Below are positions 45,344 through 55,296 of a stretch of DNA of 64,000 nucleotides, one piece after another. Origin of the DNA: Kocuria massiliensis (GTDB taxonomy: Bacteria; Actinomycetota; Actinomycetes; Actinomycetales; Micrococcaceae); assembly GCF_900169715.1 (NCBI RefSeq), contig NZ_LT835160.1:496001-560000 (forward strand), read 5' to 3'. Under the pieces are notes generated by a model that worked only from the letters and a program-made list of their open reading frames with translations, did not search any database and had not been told where the DNA came from. A program made the position numbers and the translations under genes. Numbering within the stretch: the stretch's first letter is position 1; each line of letters opens with the position of its first letter.

Positions 45344-45583
45344 GATCAGGCTCCAATCAACTGGTGACGAGTGGTGAAACCGAAATGCCCGGAGCATGGG
45401 AAGGTGCATGAGTGATTGCTCTCGAGACAGGCAAATTTTATAAAGAAACGATTACAAAACTGTATGCCTTCGTCAGATTTTTCACTGAATAGTCATCATT
45501 TGCCCAGAACAGAGGCGAATTTTGGGTGAACTTCACAATTTGTCACATATCCTCGGTGGGCAGATTAGCGGCGTGTCGCGGGT
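45344..45583. promoter_or_regulatory. AT-rich upstream region of the CAP gene
   Basis: 240 bases with AT-rich promoter-like DNA for the leftward CAP gene (TATAAA-type -10 near 45440). No protein gene, tRNA or recognisable riboswitch core seen. Confidence 0.4.
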
Positions 45584-46267
45584 CTATGCAGGACGGAAAA
45601 CGTGGTCCGGCCACTCATTGACGGCCCTGGAATCCTCGGCTAACAGTCCGGCGACCCACACGTCCATCCGGCGACCATCGATGGTTGTGAGGGCGCTTCG
45701 CAGGAGCCCCTCATAACTGAATCCGACCCGTTGGGCCAGCTTCGCCGATGCCACGTTGCCCACCATGGCGCGCCACTCAACCCGGTGCACGCCCAGCCCC
45801 GGGTGACTTCGCTCAGACGCTGACCGAAAAGCGAAATCGAGAACCAGTTCGCAGGCCTCCTGCGTGATTCCCTGGTTCCGGGCACCCTTGGCCGTCCAAT
45901 ACCCGATCGACGCTCCCCCAGTACCGCTCAGGTTGAGACTCACGATTCCGCTGAACAGCCCCAAATTTTCATCGCCAGGGGCTTGGTCGGCAGCCTTCTT
46001 CGGGATTTCCATGAGGGTTCCATCATTGGGCCGAAAACCCACGTCGCGGAGGTGCACGGCCCAGTTCAGGCAGTCGCCGCGAGCCCAGCCGGGTCCGACA
46101 ATCCCTTCGATGAACTCCATGGCGTCGTCTTCGTCGTAGGGATGAGGAATCTGGCCTGTCCAGCGAGGGATCTCCGGATCTTGGCACGCGTCAGCAATCG
46201 CGGCGACGTCGTCGGCGCACGGCGGGTCCAGGGAGAGTCGTTCCGATACAAGGCTGACGTTACGCAT
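45584..46267 (-). CDS. GNAT-family N-acetyltransferase (RimJ/RimL-like)
   Basis: A 227-residue acetyltransferase. Motif A is near GYWTAKGARNQGITQEACELVLDFAF (acetyl-CoA pyrophosphate loop GARNQG), followed by HRVEWRAMVGNVASAKLAQRVGFSYEG, typical of RimJ/RimL proteins. It acetylates an amino group on a protein or small molecule; target unknown. ATG 46267 or GTG 46273 are both possible starts; neither has a clear ribosome-binding site. Confidence 0.85.
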   Translation of the reverse strand: MRNVSLVSERLSLDPPCADDVAAIADACQDPEIPRWTGQIPHPYDEDDAMEFIEGIVGPGWARGDCLNWAVHLRDVGFRPNDGTLMEIPKKAADQAPGDENLGLFSGIVSLNLSGTGGASIGYWTAKGARNQGITQEACELVLDFAFRSASERSHPGLGVHRVEWRAMVGNVASAKLAQRVGFSYEGLLRSALTTIDGRRMDVWVAGLLAEDSRAVNEWPDHVFRPA

Positions 46268-46327
46268 GGCCACATAGTATCCACTCGGGGTCCTCCGACG
46301 TCGCCCGCAGTCAAGCCCGGTGGACGA

Positions 46328-46362
46328 CGACGGCCCCGCGCCTGGTCAGCGCGGGGCCGTCG
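46328..46362. terminator. Terminator hairpin after the first permease gene
   Basis: Arms 46328-46341 and 46349-46362 are perfect 14-base complements with a 7-base loop. It follows the 3' end of the leftward permease at 46382. Confidence 0.8.
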
Positions 46363-46381
46363 GTCTGACGATTCGCTCGGG

Positions 46382-47902
46382 TTAGCGTTCGCGGCCCTTC
46401 TTGGCCGCGGGACGCTGAGCAACCACGGGGTGCAGTCCAGTCACGCCGTCGCGCTCGGCCGCGATCTCCATAACCCTGCGGCGCACCACGAACCAGCCAA
46501 TGATCAACACCGGAATCACGATGATCATCGACGCCAAGGTAAAAGTACCCACCGGATAGTCGATGGCAATCAACACCACGACGCCAGCCAGGAACGCGAG
46601 CACGATCCAGTTGGTGAACGGTGCCAGCGGTGCCCGATAGTGCGGGCGGACGTATCGACCCGTCTTGGTCAACGAGACAAACTTCATGTGGCACAACGTG
46701 ATCGTCAGCCACGCGCTCATGATGCCGATCGAAGCGAAGTTCAGCACGATCTCAAAGGCGCTTTCGGGAACAAAGTAATTCAGCACGACGCCGAGAAGCG
46801 CGACGATAGCGGTGAGCACGATGCCGCCGAAAGGAACTCCGGACTTAGTCAGATTCCGCGCAAACTTCGGTGCGGAACCAGCCATCGCCATGGAATGCAT
46901 GATCCGACCGGTCGAATACAGCCCGGCATTCAGCGAGGAGAGCGCGGCCGTAATGACCACGAGCTGCATGATCGGGCCTGCGGCGTCGACGCCGATCGAG
47001 GAGAAGAAGGTCACGAACGGGCTCTCGTTTTCGCTAAAGGCGGTGTACGGGAGCAACAGGCACAACAACAGGACCGAACCAACGTAGAACACGGCAATAC
47101 GCAAGATCACGGTGTTGATGGCCTTAGGGATGATCTTCTCGGCGTTCTTAGTCTCACCCGAGGTAGTGCCGACCAGCTCGATACCCGCATACGCGAAGAC
47201 AACGCCCTGGGAAATGATCAGAGCCGGCATCAACCCGTTGGGGAAGATGCCGCCGTTGTCCGACATCAGCTGGAAGCCCACGGGCGAGCCATTGGGCGTC
47301 CCCACGATCACGAAGATGATGCCCAGGATCAGGAAGATGACCAATGCGGCCACCTTGATGAGGGAAAACCAGAATTCCATCTCTCCGAAGACCTTGACGG
47401 AGATGAGGTTCATGGCCACCACGATGACGACCACCAAGAAGGCAATGACCCACTGCGGGATATCGCCAAAGAATGGCAGGTATTGTCCGAACCAGCGCAC
47501 GTAAATGGCGATTGCGGTGGCGTCCACCACGGCGGTGGTGGCCCAGAACAGCCAATACATCCACCCGGAGAAGTACGCGGCTTTCTCGCCAAAGAATTCC
47601 CTGGAGTACGAGACGAAAGAGCCCGACGACGGCCGGTGCACCACGAGCTCGCCGAGGCAGCGGAGGATCAAGTAGCCCATCAGGCCACACACCGCGTAGA
47701 CCAGGAAGAGCGACGGGCCGGCGCTGTGCAGGCGGCCGCCCGCACCCAGGAAGAGGCCTGTACCGATCGCGCCGCCGATGGCGATCATCTGTAGCTGGCG
47801 GGGCCCCAATCCCTTGTGGAACCCGGCCTGTTCGTCGTTAAAAGAGTTCTCTGTGGCACTGTCCCGAGGGGAAACCTCGGACTGTGATGCTTTAGATGTC
47901 AT
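46382..47902 (-). CDS. Amino-acid permease, APC family, AnsP-like (paralogue 1)
   Basis: A 506-residue transporter with 12 hydrophobic segments. The N-terminal GLGPRQLQMIAIGGAIGTGLF is the substrate-binding GxGT region of amino-acid transporters; HRPSSGSFVSYSREF and FAYAGIELVGTTSGET are also diagnostic. Closest family is the asparagine permease AnsP/GabP group. ATG 47902 has AAAGG upstream. The preceding leftward gene is ornithine cyclodeaminase, but a terminator lies between, so it has its own promoter. Confidence 0.88.
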   Translation of the reverse strand: MTSKASQSEVSPRDSATENSFNDEQAGFHKGLGPRQLQMIAIGGAIGTGLFLGAGGRLHSAGPSLFLVYAVCGLMGYLILRCLGELVVHRPSSGSFVSYSREFFGEKAAYFSGWMYWLFWATTAVVDATAIAIYVRWFGQYLPFFGDIPQWVIAFLVVVIVVAMNLISVKVFGEMEFWFSLIKVAALVIFLILGIIFVIVGTPNGSPVGFQLMSDNGGIFPNGLMPALIISQGVVFAYAGIELVGTTSGETKNAEKIIPKAINTVILRIAVFYVGSVLLLCLLLPYTAFSENESPFVTFFSSIGVDAAGPIMQLVVITAALSSLNAGLYSTGRIMHSMAMAGSAPKFARNLTKSGVPFGGIVLTAIVALLGVVLNYFVPESAFEIVLNFASIGIMSAWLTITLCHMKFVSLTKTGRYVRPHYRAPLAPFTNWIVLAFLAGVVVLIAIDYPVGTFTLASMIIVIPVLIIGWFVVRRRVMEIAAERDGVTGLHPVVAQRPAAKKGRER

Positions 47903-47989
47903 AGGTAAATACCTTTGTGCTAAGTAAGCATGTGCGAGTAATTCCGAACGATATCGGCTCGATGTGTCGATCATGTTACCCACAAAAGA

Positions 47990-48025
47990 GGGGCCGTGGT
48001 GCACGCCACAGTGCACCACGGCCCC
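47990..48025 (-). terminator. Rho-independent terminator of the ornithine cyclodeaminase gene
   Basis: Arms 47990-48004 and 48011-48025 are perfect complements; on the minus strand the stem is followed by TCTTTT. Confidence 0.88.
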
Positions 48026-48047
48026 TTAATCGAGCTAAAGGCTCCGA

Positions 48048-49076
48048 TTAACCGACAGGCTTCATGGAATTGACCAGGGAGAACAGATCCTTCGGGTCCT
48101 CCGGATCGGCCACCAGATCGATGTAATCCTGGAGATCCGAATCCGCGGTCGCGTCGCTCGCGCAACGCAATGCGGAGAAGTCATTGATCGCGAAACCGAC
48201 CGAGTCGAAGATCGTGATCTCCTCCGGCGAGGTGCGTCCTTCGGCCTGGCCGTTAAGCACCTGCCAGAACTCGGTGACCGGGAAGTCGGGATCCATCTGC
48301 TGGATTTCACCCTCGACGCGAGTCTGCGGGGTGAATTCCACGAACACCTTGCCGCGGTTGAGGATCTCGCCTTCAAGTTCGGTCTTCCCCGGGCAGTCAC
48401 CACCGACGGCATTGAGGTGCACGCCGGGCTTGACGTTCTCATTGGCCAAAATGGTGTTCTGAGCCTTATCGGCGGTGCAGGTGGTGATGATGTCGGCGTC
48501 CTGCACGGCCTCCGCCACGGACTCGGCCGCGGTGATCCGGAACCCGAGCGGCTCCAGATTGCGCTTGAGCTTCTCCACAGCCTTCGGATCGATGTCGTAC
48601 ACGGACAAATCCTCGATGCCGAAGGCGGCTCGGAAACCGAGGGACTGGAACTCGGACTGGGAACCGGCACCGATCAGGGCCATCTTCCGCGAATCGGGGC
48701 GGGCCAACTTGCGGGCGAACATCGCGGAGGTCGCAGCCGTCCGGAGGGCCGTCAAGAGGGTCATCTCGGCGACGAACGTGGGGTAACCATTGTCGACGTC
48801 GGCGAGAACGCCGAAGGCCGTGACCGTCTGGAAACCGCGGGCCGGATTCGAGGGATGGCCATTGACGTACTTGAAGGAGTACAGCTCACCGTCCGACGTC
48901 GGCATCAGCTCGATCACGCCAAACGGGGTATGGCTGGCGATGCGAGGCGTCTTGTCGAATTTTTCCCAGCGGGAGAAGTCCCGCTCCAGGTAACCGATCA
49001 TGTTTCCGATGATCTTTTCCACGCCATCACGCTGGATCCAGCGTGCCATGTTCTTGACATCGACGAACTGCGTCAT
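48048..49076 (-). CDS. Ornithine cyclodeaminase
   Basis: A 342-residue NAD-dependent enzyme of the OCD/mu-crystallin family, converting ornithine to proline and ammonia. The NAD site is MALIGAGSQSEFQSLGF, with DIDPKAVEKLKRN following; GDCPGKTELEGEIL and FDSVGFAINDFSALR are characteristic of true ornithine cyclodeaminases. It is divergent from an AsnC/Lrp regulator with a long palindrome between them and flanked by amino-acid permeases, which fits regulated use of ornithine or arginine. Confidence 0.9.
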   Translation of the reverse strand: MTQFVDVKNMARWIQRDGVEKIIGNMIGYLERDFSRWEKFDKTPRIASHTPFGVIELMPTSDGELYSFKYVNGHPSNPARGFQTVTAFGVLADVDNGYPTFVAEMTLLTALRTAATSAMFARKLARPDSRKMALIGAGSQSEFQSLGFRAAFGIEDLSVYDIDPKAVEKLKRNLEPLGFRITAAESVAEAVQDADIITTCTADKAQNTILANENVKPGVHLNAVGGDCPGKTELEGEILNRGKVFVEFTPQTRVEGEIQQMDPDFPVTEFWQVLNGQAEGRTSPEEITIFDSVGFAINDFSALRCASDATADSDLQDYIDLVADPEDPKDLFSLVNSMKPVG

Positions 49077-49171
49077 TGAAGTCCTTCCTTCGACTGTTCA
49101 GGGCCAACCTGTGGCTGGCCAGACTCTCCCAAAGGTGAGTGTATAGATTTCACATTAGGTCCAAAATTGGC

Positions 49172-49198
49172 ATTGTGCCGTCAATCTGACGGCACAAT
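49172..49198. promoter_or_regulatory. Perfect 12-bp inverted repeat, likely Lrp/AsnC operator
   Basis: ATTGTGCCGTCA (49172-49183) and TGACGGCACAAT (49187-49198) are exact complements with a 3-base spacer, in the 157-base region between ocd and the Lrp gene. Confidence 0.75.
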
Positions 49199-49233
49199 GT
49201 GCAGATTGAGAGCTTTCGTTTAGCATTCTGTTC

Positions 49234-49665
49234 ATGGAACGCCTCACCGATCTCGATCGACGCCTCATCGCCGCCCTCCGCAAGGACGGTCGAACTCCCG
49301 TCGCCGCCCTGGCCCAAGAACTGGGCGTCTCGCGAACCACCGTGACTAAACGCATGGATTCCCTCACCGCTCGGGGGATCATCGTGGGATTTAGCGTCCG
49401 GGTGCGCGACTATGCCGATGTTGCACAGGTCCGGGCCATCTCTCTCATCGAGGTTGAGGGCCGAACCACCGACCACGTGATTCACGAATTGCGCGGCCTT
49501 CCCGAGATTCTCGCACTCCACACCACCAACGGCGGATGGGACTTGGTCGCCGAACTCACCTGCGTGGATTTGCAGGACTTCGACGCCGTGCTCAAGCGCA
49601 TCCGCGGGATCGACGGCGTCGTCAATAGTGAAACGAGCCTGCTTCTCAGTTCGGTGGTGCGCTAA
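49234..49665 (+). CDS. Lrp/AsnC-family transcriptional regulator
   Basis: A 143-residue protein. The HTH (about residues 5-55) is LDRRLIAALRKDGRTPVAALAQELGVSRTTVTKRMDSL, shown by AALAQELGVSRTTVTKR; the RAM effector domain follows (TTNGGWDLVAELTCVDL). Such proteins form octamers and respond to an amino acid. Divergent from ornithine cyclodeaminase, which it probably activates in response to ornithine or another amino acid. It may also act on the nearby permeases. Confidence 0.9.
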   Translation: MERLTDLDRRLIAALRKDGRTPVAALAQELGVSRTTVTKRMDSLTARGIIVGFSVRVRDYADVAQVRAISLIEVEGRTTDHVIHELRGLPEILALHTTNGGWDLVAELTCVDLQDFDAVLKRIRGIDGVVNSETSLLLSSVVR

Positions 49666-49668
49666 GGT

Positions 49669-49704
49669 GCCGACGCCGCCCGGTACAGCCCGGACGGCGT
49701 CGGC
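49669..49704. terminator. Convergent terminator between the Lrp gene and permease 2
   Basis: Fifteen-base arms 49669-49683 and 49690-49704 with one mismatch; lies between two converging genes. Confidence 0.75.
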
Positions 49705-49710
49705 CGCTAC

Positions 49711-51255
49711 TTACCGCCCTTCGCGATGGTCCTGGTTCATGTGCTGAACCTCCACCGACGGCCGCACGGCGAGCACGGGATAAATGCCCGTGATTCCCTC
49801 ACGTTCGGCCGCGATCTGCATGACCCGACCACGCACGACGAACCAGCCGATCACGAGCAACGGGATGATAATCAGCATGGCCCCCAGGGTGTACGTCCCC
49901 ACGGGATAATCCAGCGCGATGAGCACCATGACGGCCACAAGAAAACCGACGGTGAGCCAGTTGGTGAACGGCGCGAAAGGTGCACGATACTTCGGCCGGA
50001 CGTAGTGACCGAGCTTGGAGAGCTTCACAAACTTCTGGTGAGACATCGTGATGGCCGCCCAAGAGGCCATGGTGCCGACCGCGGAAATATTCAGCACGAT
50101 CTCAAAAGCCGCCTCCGGAACCAGGTAGTTCAGGACTACGCCGAGCAGGGCCACGGCCGCCGTCAGCAGGATTCCACCAAAGGGCACGCCGGATTTATTG
50201 AGCTTCGAGGCAAATTTCGGGGCAGAGCCCGCCATTGACATCGAGTGCATGATGCGTCCGGTGGAGTACAGGCCGGCATTCAACGACGACAGCGCGGCCG
50301 TAATCACCACGAGCTGCATGATCGGGCCGGCGGCGTCCACTCCGATGGATGCGAAGAAGGTGACGAAGGGAGATTCGTCCTCACTGTATTGCGTGTACGG
50401 CAAGAGCATGCACAGCAACAGGACGGAACCCACATAGAACACCGCAATGCGCAGAATCACGGTATTGATGGCCTTCGGGATCACTTTCTCGGCATTTCGA
50501 GTCTCACCGGACGTGGTGCCCACGAGCTCGATACCGGCGTACGCAAAAACCACACCTTGAACGACGACGAGCGCCGCCAAGCCACCCGCGGGGAAAAGCC
50601 CACCATGGTCCGTAATCAGCTGGAATCCCGTGGGGCTGCCGTTCGGGGACCCGAAGATCACGAAGATGATGCCGACCACCAGGAAGATCACCAAGGCAGC
50701 AACCTTGATCAGCGAAAACCAGAATTCCATCTCGCCAAAGACCTTGACCGAAATGAGGTTGGTGGCGACGACAATCGCGATCACCGCCAGCGCGGAAACC
50801 CACTGCGGAATCGACGCGACGAAATCGCTGTAGTGGCCGAACCACTTGACGTAAATCGCGATGGCCGTGGCGTCGGCAATGGCCGTCATGGCCCAGTTCA
50901 GCCAGTACAGCCAGCCAGAAACGTATGCGGCCTTCTCGCCATAGAATTCGCGGGTATAGGACACGAAGGATCCCGACGACGGACGGTGACACACCAGTTC
51001 GCCGAGGGACCGGAGGATGAGGTACCCGAAGAATCCACAAATGCCGTAAATGATGAACAGGGACGGCCCGGCACTTTGCAGACGACCACCCGCGCCCAGG
51101 AACAGGCCCGTTCCGATGGCACCGCCAATGGCGATCATTTGGAGCTGGCGGGCACCGAGGCCCTTGTGGAGACCTTGATCCTCTGCGGCCAGGAATTCCT
51201 TGGTATTACCTGAGGCAGACTCAGGAGTTTCTTGGATCGTCGATTTTGATGACAT
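49711..51255 (-). CDS. Amino-acid permease, APC family, AnsP-like (paralogue 2)
   Basis: A 514-residue paralogue with the same motifs (LGARQLQMIAIGGAIGTGLF, SSGSFVSYTREFYGE, FAYAGIELVGTTSGET). It differs from paralogue 1 mostly in loops and ends. The start at 51255 follows AAAGGG. It is flanked by terminators and therefore transcribed alone. Substrate cannot be told from the other copies. Confidence 0.88.
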   Translation of the reverse strand: MSSKSTIQETPESASGNTKEFLAAEDQGLHKGLGARQLQMIAIGGAIGTGLFLGAGGRLQSAGPSLFIIYGICGFFGYLILRSLGELVCHRPSSGSFVSYTREFYGEKAAYVSGWLYWLNWAMTAIADATAIAIYVKWFGHYSDFVASIPQWVSALAVIAIVVATNLISVKVFGEMEFWFSLIKVAALVIFLVVGIIFVIFGSPNGSPTGFQLITDHGGLFPAGGLAALVVVQGVVFAYAGIELVGTTSGETRNAEKVIPKAINTVILRIAVFYVGSVLLLCMLLPYTQYSEDESPFVTFFASIGVDAAGPIMQLVVITAALSSLNAGLYSTGRIMHSMSMAGSAPKFASKLNKSGVPFGGILLTAAVALLGVVLNYLVPEAAFEIVLNISAVGTMASWAAITMSHQKFVKLSKLGHYVRPKYRAPFAPFTNWLTVGFLVAVMVLIALDYPVGTYTLGAMLIIIPLLVIGWFVVRGRVMQIAAEREGITGIYPVLAVRPSVEVQHMNQDHREGR

Positions 51256-51483
51256 GCAAGCCCTTTGTTGGGTTGGGGAGCCCCGGGAAAGACGCCGTCG
51301 AACTCGACAGGCTCCTTTGCCGCGGTCGCTCAAGATCATTGCGAATCCCGACTCGTCAGCACGTCACAACGCTGTGACCCACTTCACCGAATCGGGATGT
51401 CAGGAAAAGTGTACCCGGCAATTTGGCCCATGAAAGCCACCTTCTCAAAGATCGATACCGCGGCAATCTGACCCCGGGAACAC

Positions 51484-51515
51484 AAAAGGCTCCCCACTAG
51501 GGCGGGGAGCCTTTT
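51484..51515. terminator. Bidirectional terminator after permease 3
   Basis: AAAAGGCTCCCC (51484-51495) and GGGGAGCCTTTT (51504-51515): a perfect stem bordered by A and T runs, efficient in both directions. Confidence 0.9.
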
Positions 51516-51530
51516 GGTGAAGGGACGAAA

Positions 51531-53105
51531 TTAGTCTTTCTCGTCCTCCGTGTGAATCGTCGTGGTCGAGCCACGATGGTGATCCTTGCCGTCATGTTCG
51601 CTCGTGGTCGGCCATTGGGCCACGACCGGGAAGGCGCCGGTGTAGCCCTCACGCTGGGCGGCGACCTCCATCACGCGACGACGCACCATAAACCACCCGA
51701 TGATCATCAGCGGAATGATCGCGACCATCGACGCCAAGGTATACGTACCGACGGGGAAGTCGAAGGCGATCAACACCATCACCGCTATCAAAAACAGCAT
51801 GGTGAGCCAGTTGGTAAACGGCGCGAAGGGTGCGCGATACTTTGGCCTCTGATACAGCCCCTTCTTCGCGAGAGCCACGAATTTCTGGTGAGGCAGAGTA
51901 ATGGCTGCCCAACCCACGATGATCCCGACCGCGGAGAGGTTGAGCACGATCTCGAAGGCCGCCTCCGGAACCAAATAGTTCAGGATGACACCGAGGACGC
52001 CAACACCCGTTGTCAGGAGGATGCCCGCGAAGGGAACGCCCGCTTTGGTCAACTTCTGAGCGAATTTCGGCGCAGATCCGGCCATCGCCATCGAGTGAAC
52101 AATGCGACCGGTCGAGTACAGACCGGCATTCAAGGACGAGAGCGCCGCGGTAATGACGACCAGCTGCATGATCGGTCCGGCCGCATCCACGCCAATCGAG
52201 GAGAAGAACGTGACGAACGGAGATTCGTTGTCGCTGTACTGAGTGTACGGAAGGAGGAGGCAGAGCAGGAGAACGGAACCCACATAGAACACGGCGATGC
52301 GCGCGATCACCGAGTTGATGGCTCGCGGAATCACTCGACCGGGCTCTTGGGTTTCGCCCGAGGCCGTACCCACCAACTCAATGCCCGAATACGCAAAGAC
52401 GACGCCCTGCGAAACCACCAGCGCCGGCAACAACCCATTGGGCAACATCCCGCCGCTCTCGGAGATCAGGTGGAAACCCGTAGACGCTCCGGAGGGTGAA
52501 CCGAAGATCACGAAGAAAATGCCGACGATCATAAAGATCACCAGTGCCGCGACCTTAATGACCGCGAACCAGAATTCCATCTCCCCGAAGACCTTGACCG
52601 AAATGAGGTTCGTGACGGTCACGATCAGGATCACCACGAAGGCGAGAACCCACTGGGGAATCTCCCCCAGGAACGGAATGTAGTGCCCAAACCACTTGAT
52701 GTAGATCGCCATGGCGGTCGCGTCGACCACCGTTGTGGTCGCCCAGCTCAACCAATACATCCAGCCCACAAAGTACGCGGATTTTTCGCCGTAGAACTCA
52801 CGGCAATAGGACACAAAAGACCCTGAGGACGGCCGGTGCACCACGAGCTCACCGAGCTGGCGCAAGATGAGGTACCCAAAGAAACCGGCGACGGCGTACA
52901 GGATGAACAGCGTGGGACCGGCACTTTGTAAGCGCCCTCCCGTCCCCAAGAAGAGACCGGTTCCGATCGAGCCGCCGATCGCGATCATCTGGAGCTGGCG
53001 GGGGGTGAGCCCTTTCTTGAAGCCTTCTTGTTCAGCCTCGAACTGCTTCTGCGCTCCCTCGGCCGATCGATCTTTGGCCGAGGTGGATGAGCCGCGTGAA
53101 GACAT
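51531..53105 (-). CDS. Amino-acid permease, APC family, AnsP-like (paralogue 3)
   Basis: A 524-residue paralogue. Core motifs are conserved (LTPRQLQMIAIGGSIGTGLF, SSGSFVSYCREFYGE, FAYSGIELVGTASGET); the substitutions GGA to GGS in the first motif and TTSGET to TASGET in the eighth helix region set it apart from the other three. The C-terminus is His/Asp-rich. ATG 53105 has GAGGTATCC upstream. It lies between ilvD (upstream) and permease 2. Confidence 0.88.
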   Translation of the reverse strand: MSSRGSSTSAKDRSAEGAQKQFEAEQEGFKKGLTPRQLQMIAIGGSIGTGLFLGTGGRLQSAGPTLFILYAVAGFFGYLILRQLGELVVHRPSSGSFVSYCREFYGEKSAYFVGWMYWLSWATTTVVDATAMAIYIKWFGHYIPFLGEIPQWVLAFVVILIVTVTNLISVKVFGEMEFWFAVIKVAALVIFMIVGIFFVIFGSPSGASTGFHLISESGGMLPNGLLPALVVSQGVVFAYSGIELVGTASGETQEPGRVIPRAINSVIARIAVFYVGSVLLLCLLLPYTQYSDNESPFVTFFSSIGVDAAGPIMQLVVITAALSSLNAGLYSTGRIVHSMAMAGSAPKFAQKLTKAGVPFAGILLTTGVGVLGVILNYLVPEAAFEIVLNLSAVGIIVGWAAITLPHQKFVALAKKGLYQRPKYRAPFAPFTNWLTMLFLIAVMVLIAFDFPVGTYTLASMVAIIPLMIIGWFMVRRRVMEVAAQREGYTGAFPVVAQWPTTSEHDGKDHHRGSTTTIHTEDEKD

Positions 53106-53206
53106 GGATACCTCGCAATTATTCAGAGCACGAACCCCTGTCGGCTCGTGAATGTTGTGCGCCAGCATAGTCAAATTTCACGCCGAGTGTAACCAGTGCC
53201 ACAACA

Positions 53207-53244
53207 CAAGTTGTCCACGAGGAAACTTCCTCGTGGACAACTTG
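53207..53244. terminator. Perfect 18-bp inverted repeat downstream of ilvD
   Basis: Arms 53207-53224 and 53227-53244 are exact complements around two bases. Placed after the ilvD stop, it is most simply its terminator, though the U-run is poor (TGTGTTGTGG on the minus strand). Confidence 0.6.
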
Positions 53245-53290
53245 AATCTCAAGCCTAGGGGTGCCGACCTCTCGGTCTGCTCCGGAGAGC

Positions 53291-55132
53291 TTACTCCGGA
53301 ACGATCCTCACGGCACCTTTGTCCGCACTCGTGACCATCGAGGCATACGCGCGCAAGGCCTTGGAGACCTGACGCTCCCTCGGCTTCGACGGCTTCCAGG
53401 GAAGCGGCCCACGGGCCTCACGCCGTCGGGCCAGTTCCTCATCCGACACATGAACCTGGAGGAGTCGGTTGGCGACGTCGATCTCGATTTCGTCTCCGTG
53501 CTCGATCAACCCCACGGCGCCGCCGGCCGCAGCCTCTGGCGAGATGTGGCCGATCGAGATTCCCGAGGTACCGCCGGAAAAGCGTCCATCCGTAATGAGC
53601 GCGCATTCCTTCCCGAGCCCCAAGCCCTTGAGGTACGAGGTGGGGTACAGCATCTCCTGCATGCCCGGGCCGCCCTTGGGGCCTTCGTAACGGATCACGA
53701 CGATGTCCCCTGGCTCGACGTGCTTGGACAGGATCTCGAACACGGCCTCGTCCTGCGACTCGACCACAAAGGCCTTGCCACGGAAGTGGAACAGGCTCTC
53801 GTCGATACCGGCGGTCTTGATCACCGCGCCGTCTTCGGCGATATTGCCAAACAGGATCGCGAGGCCGCCGTCCTTGGTGTAGGCATGCTCCACCGAGTGG
53901 ATGCAGCCAAATTCCGGGTCCGTATCGTGTTCTTCAAACTTATTGGCCGTGGAAAATGCCTGCGTCGTCCGCACTCCACCAGGGGCGGCAAGGAAAAGCT
54001 CCCGCGCGCGCTCGGAAGCGGTATCACGGCGGATGTCCCATTCGTTGAGCCAGGCGTCGACCGACTCCGCGTGCACCGTGCGGACTCCGTCATGTAGGAA
54101 CAGGCCGGCTCGGTCCAACTCACCCAGGATCGCGGGGATACCGCCGGCCTTGTGGACGTGTTCGATGTGGAACTGCGTGGAGTTGGGTGCCACCTTGGCC
54201 AGGCACGGCACGCGCCGGGAGAGCTCGTCGATGTCCTTGAGGTTGAAGTCCACCTCGGCCTCTTGCGCGGCGGCGAGGATGTGCAGAACCGTATTCGTCG
54301 AACCACCCATCGCGATATCCAGCGCCATCGCATTGGTGAAGGCGTTCTTGGTCGCGATATTCCGGGGGAGAACGGAATCGTCGTCGTCTTCGTAGTACTT
54401 CTTGGCGATCTCGACGACGGTGCGGCCCGCCTTGAGGAAGAGCTCGCGGCGGGCGACCTGTGTCGCGAGGGTCGTGCCGTTACCGGGTAACGAAAGCCCC
54501 AGGGCCTCGGTGAGGCAGTTCATCGAGTTCGCCGTGAACATGCCCGAGCACGAGCCACAGGTCGGGCAGGCGTTTTCCTCGATCAGTCCGAGCTGCTCGT
54601 CGGTCACGGATTCATCGACCGCGTAGGACATCGCGTCCACCAGGTCGATGCGGTGCTCGATGACCCCCTCCACGGCGTTTCCGGATTCCATCGGGCCGCC
54701 GGAGACGAAGACCACCGGAATGTTCAAGCGCATCGCGGCCATGAGCATTCCGGGGGTGATCTTGTCGCAGTTGGAGATGCACACCAGTGCGTCGGCCCGG
54801 TGCGCCTGAACCATGTATTCCACGGAGTCGGCGATGATGTCGCGGGAAGGCAGGGAGTAGAGCATGCCGTCGTGCCCCATGGCGATGCCGTCGTCCACCG
54901 CGATGGTATTAAACTCCTTGGCGACGCCGCCCGCCTCTTCGATCGCGCTGGCCACGAGCGAGCCCATGTTCTTGAGGTGAACGTGGCCCGGCACAAACTG
55001 CGTGAAAGAGTTCGCGATCGCCACAATCGGCTTCCCGAAATCTTCCTTCTTCATACCGGTGGCGCGCCACAGAGCGCGGGCGCCTGCCATGTTGCGTCCG
55101 TGCGTCGAAGTCCTGGATCGCAGATCGGGCAT
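53291..55132 (-). CDS. ilvD: Dihydroxy-acid dehydratase
   Basis: A 613-residue iron-sulphur enzyme of valine, leucine and isoleucine synthesis. The cluster cysteines are in [10 protein letters not shown] and [23 protein letters not shown] and the C-terminal [19 protein letters not shown] are also diagnostic. Length is standard. ATG 55132 has GGAGGAGTACAC-type purines upstream. It is a housekeeping gene sitting alone among permease paralogues; no other ilv gene is near. Confidence 0.95.
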   Translation of the reverse strand: MPDLRSRTSTHGRNMAGARALWRATGMKKEDFGKPIVAIANSFTQFVPGHVHLKNMGSLVASAIEEAGGVAKEFNTIAVDDGIAMGHDGMLYSLPSRDIIADSVEYMVQAHRADALVCISNCDKITPGMLMAAMRLNIPVVFVSGGPMESGNAVEGVIEHRIDLVDAMSYAVDESVTDEQLGLIEENACPTCGSCSGMFTANSMNCLTEALGLSLPGNGTTLATQVARRELFLKAGRTVVEIAKKYYEDDDDSVLPRNIATKNAFTNAMALDIAMGGSTNTVLHILAAAQEAEVDFNLKDIDELSRRVPCLAKVAPNSTQFHIEHVHKAGGIPAILGELDRAGLFLHDGVRTVHAESVDAWLNEWDIRRDTASERARELFLAAPGGVRTTQAFSTANKFEEHDTDPEFGCIHSVEHAYTKDGGLAILFGNIAEDGAVIKTAGIDESLFHFRGKAFVVESQDEAVFEILSKHVEPGDIVVIRYEGPKGGPGMQEMLYPTSYLKGLGLGKECALITDGRFSGGTSGISIGHISPEAAAGGAVGLIEHGDEIEIDVANRLLQVHVSDEELARRREARGPLPWKPSKPRERQVSKALRAYASMVTSADKGAVRIVPE

Positions 55133-55239
55133 GTGTACTCCTCCAAGGTGTTTTGCTTCGTCCCAGGGTACTCCCGCGATGTCTCACGCCCATGAACAGT
55201 CCGGGGTTTCTTGCATGATGAAACGCGAGCACAACGACG

Positions 55240-55275
55240 ACGGCCCCGCCCCTGATACTTCAGGGACGGGACCGT
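55240..55275. terminator. Terminator hairpin after permease 4
   Basis: Sixteen-base arms (55240-55255 and 55260-55275) with two C/A mismatches and a TACT loop, just beyond the permease stop at 55297. Confidence 0.6.
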
Positions 55276-55296
55276 AACCACGAGGTGACGTCGGGA

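Noticed and set aside
45344-45583. Cyclic di-AMP (ydaO) riboswitch before the CAP-domain gene
   Set aside because: Actinobacterial wall-hydrolase genes often carry one, but the conserved blocks are not present here.
45983-47794. 603-residue open frame on the plus strand
   Set aside because: It is antisense to the AnsP-like permease, is rich in His, Asp, Gln and Arg as mirror translations of GC-rich membrane genes are, and has no ribosome-binding site or domain.
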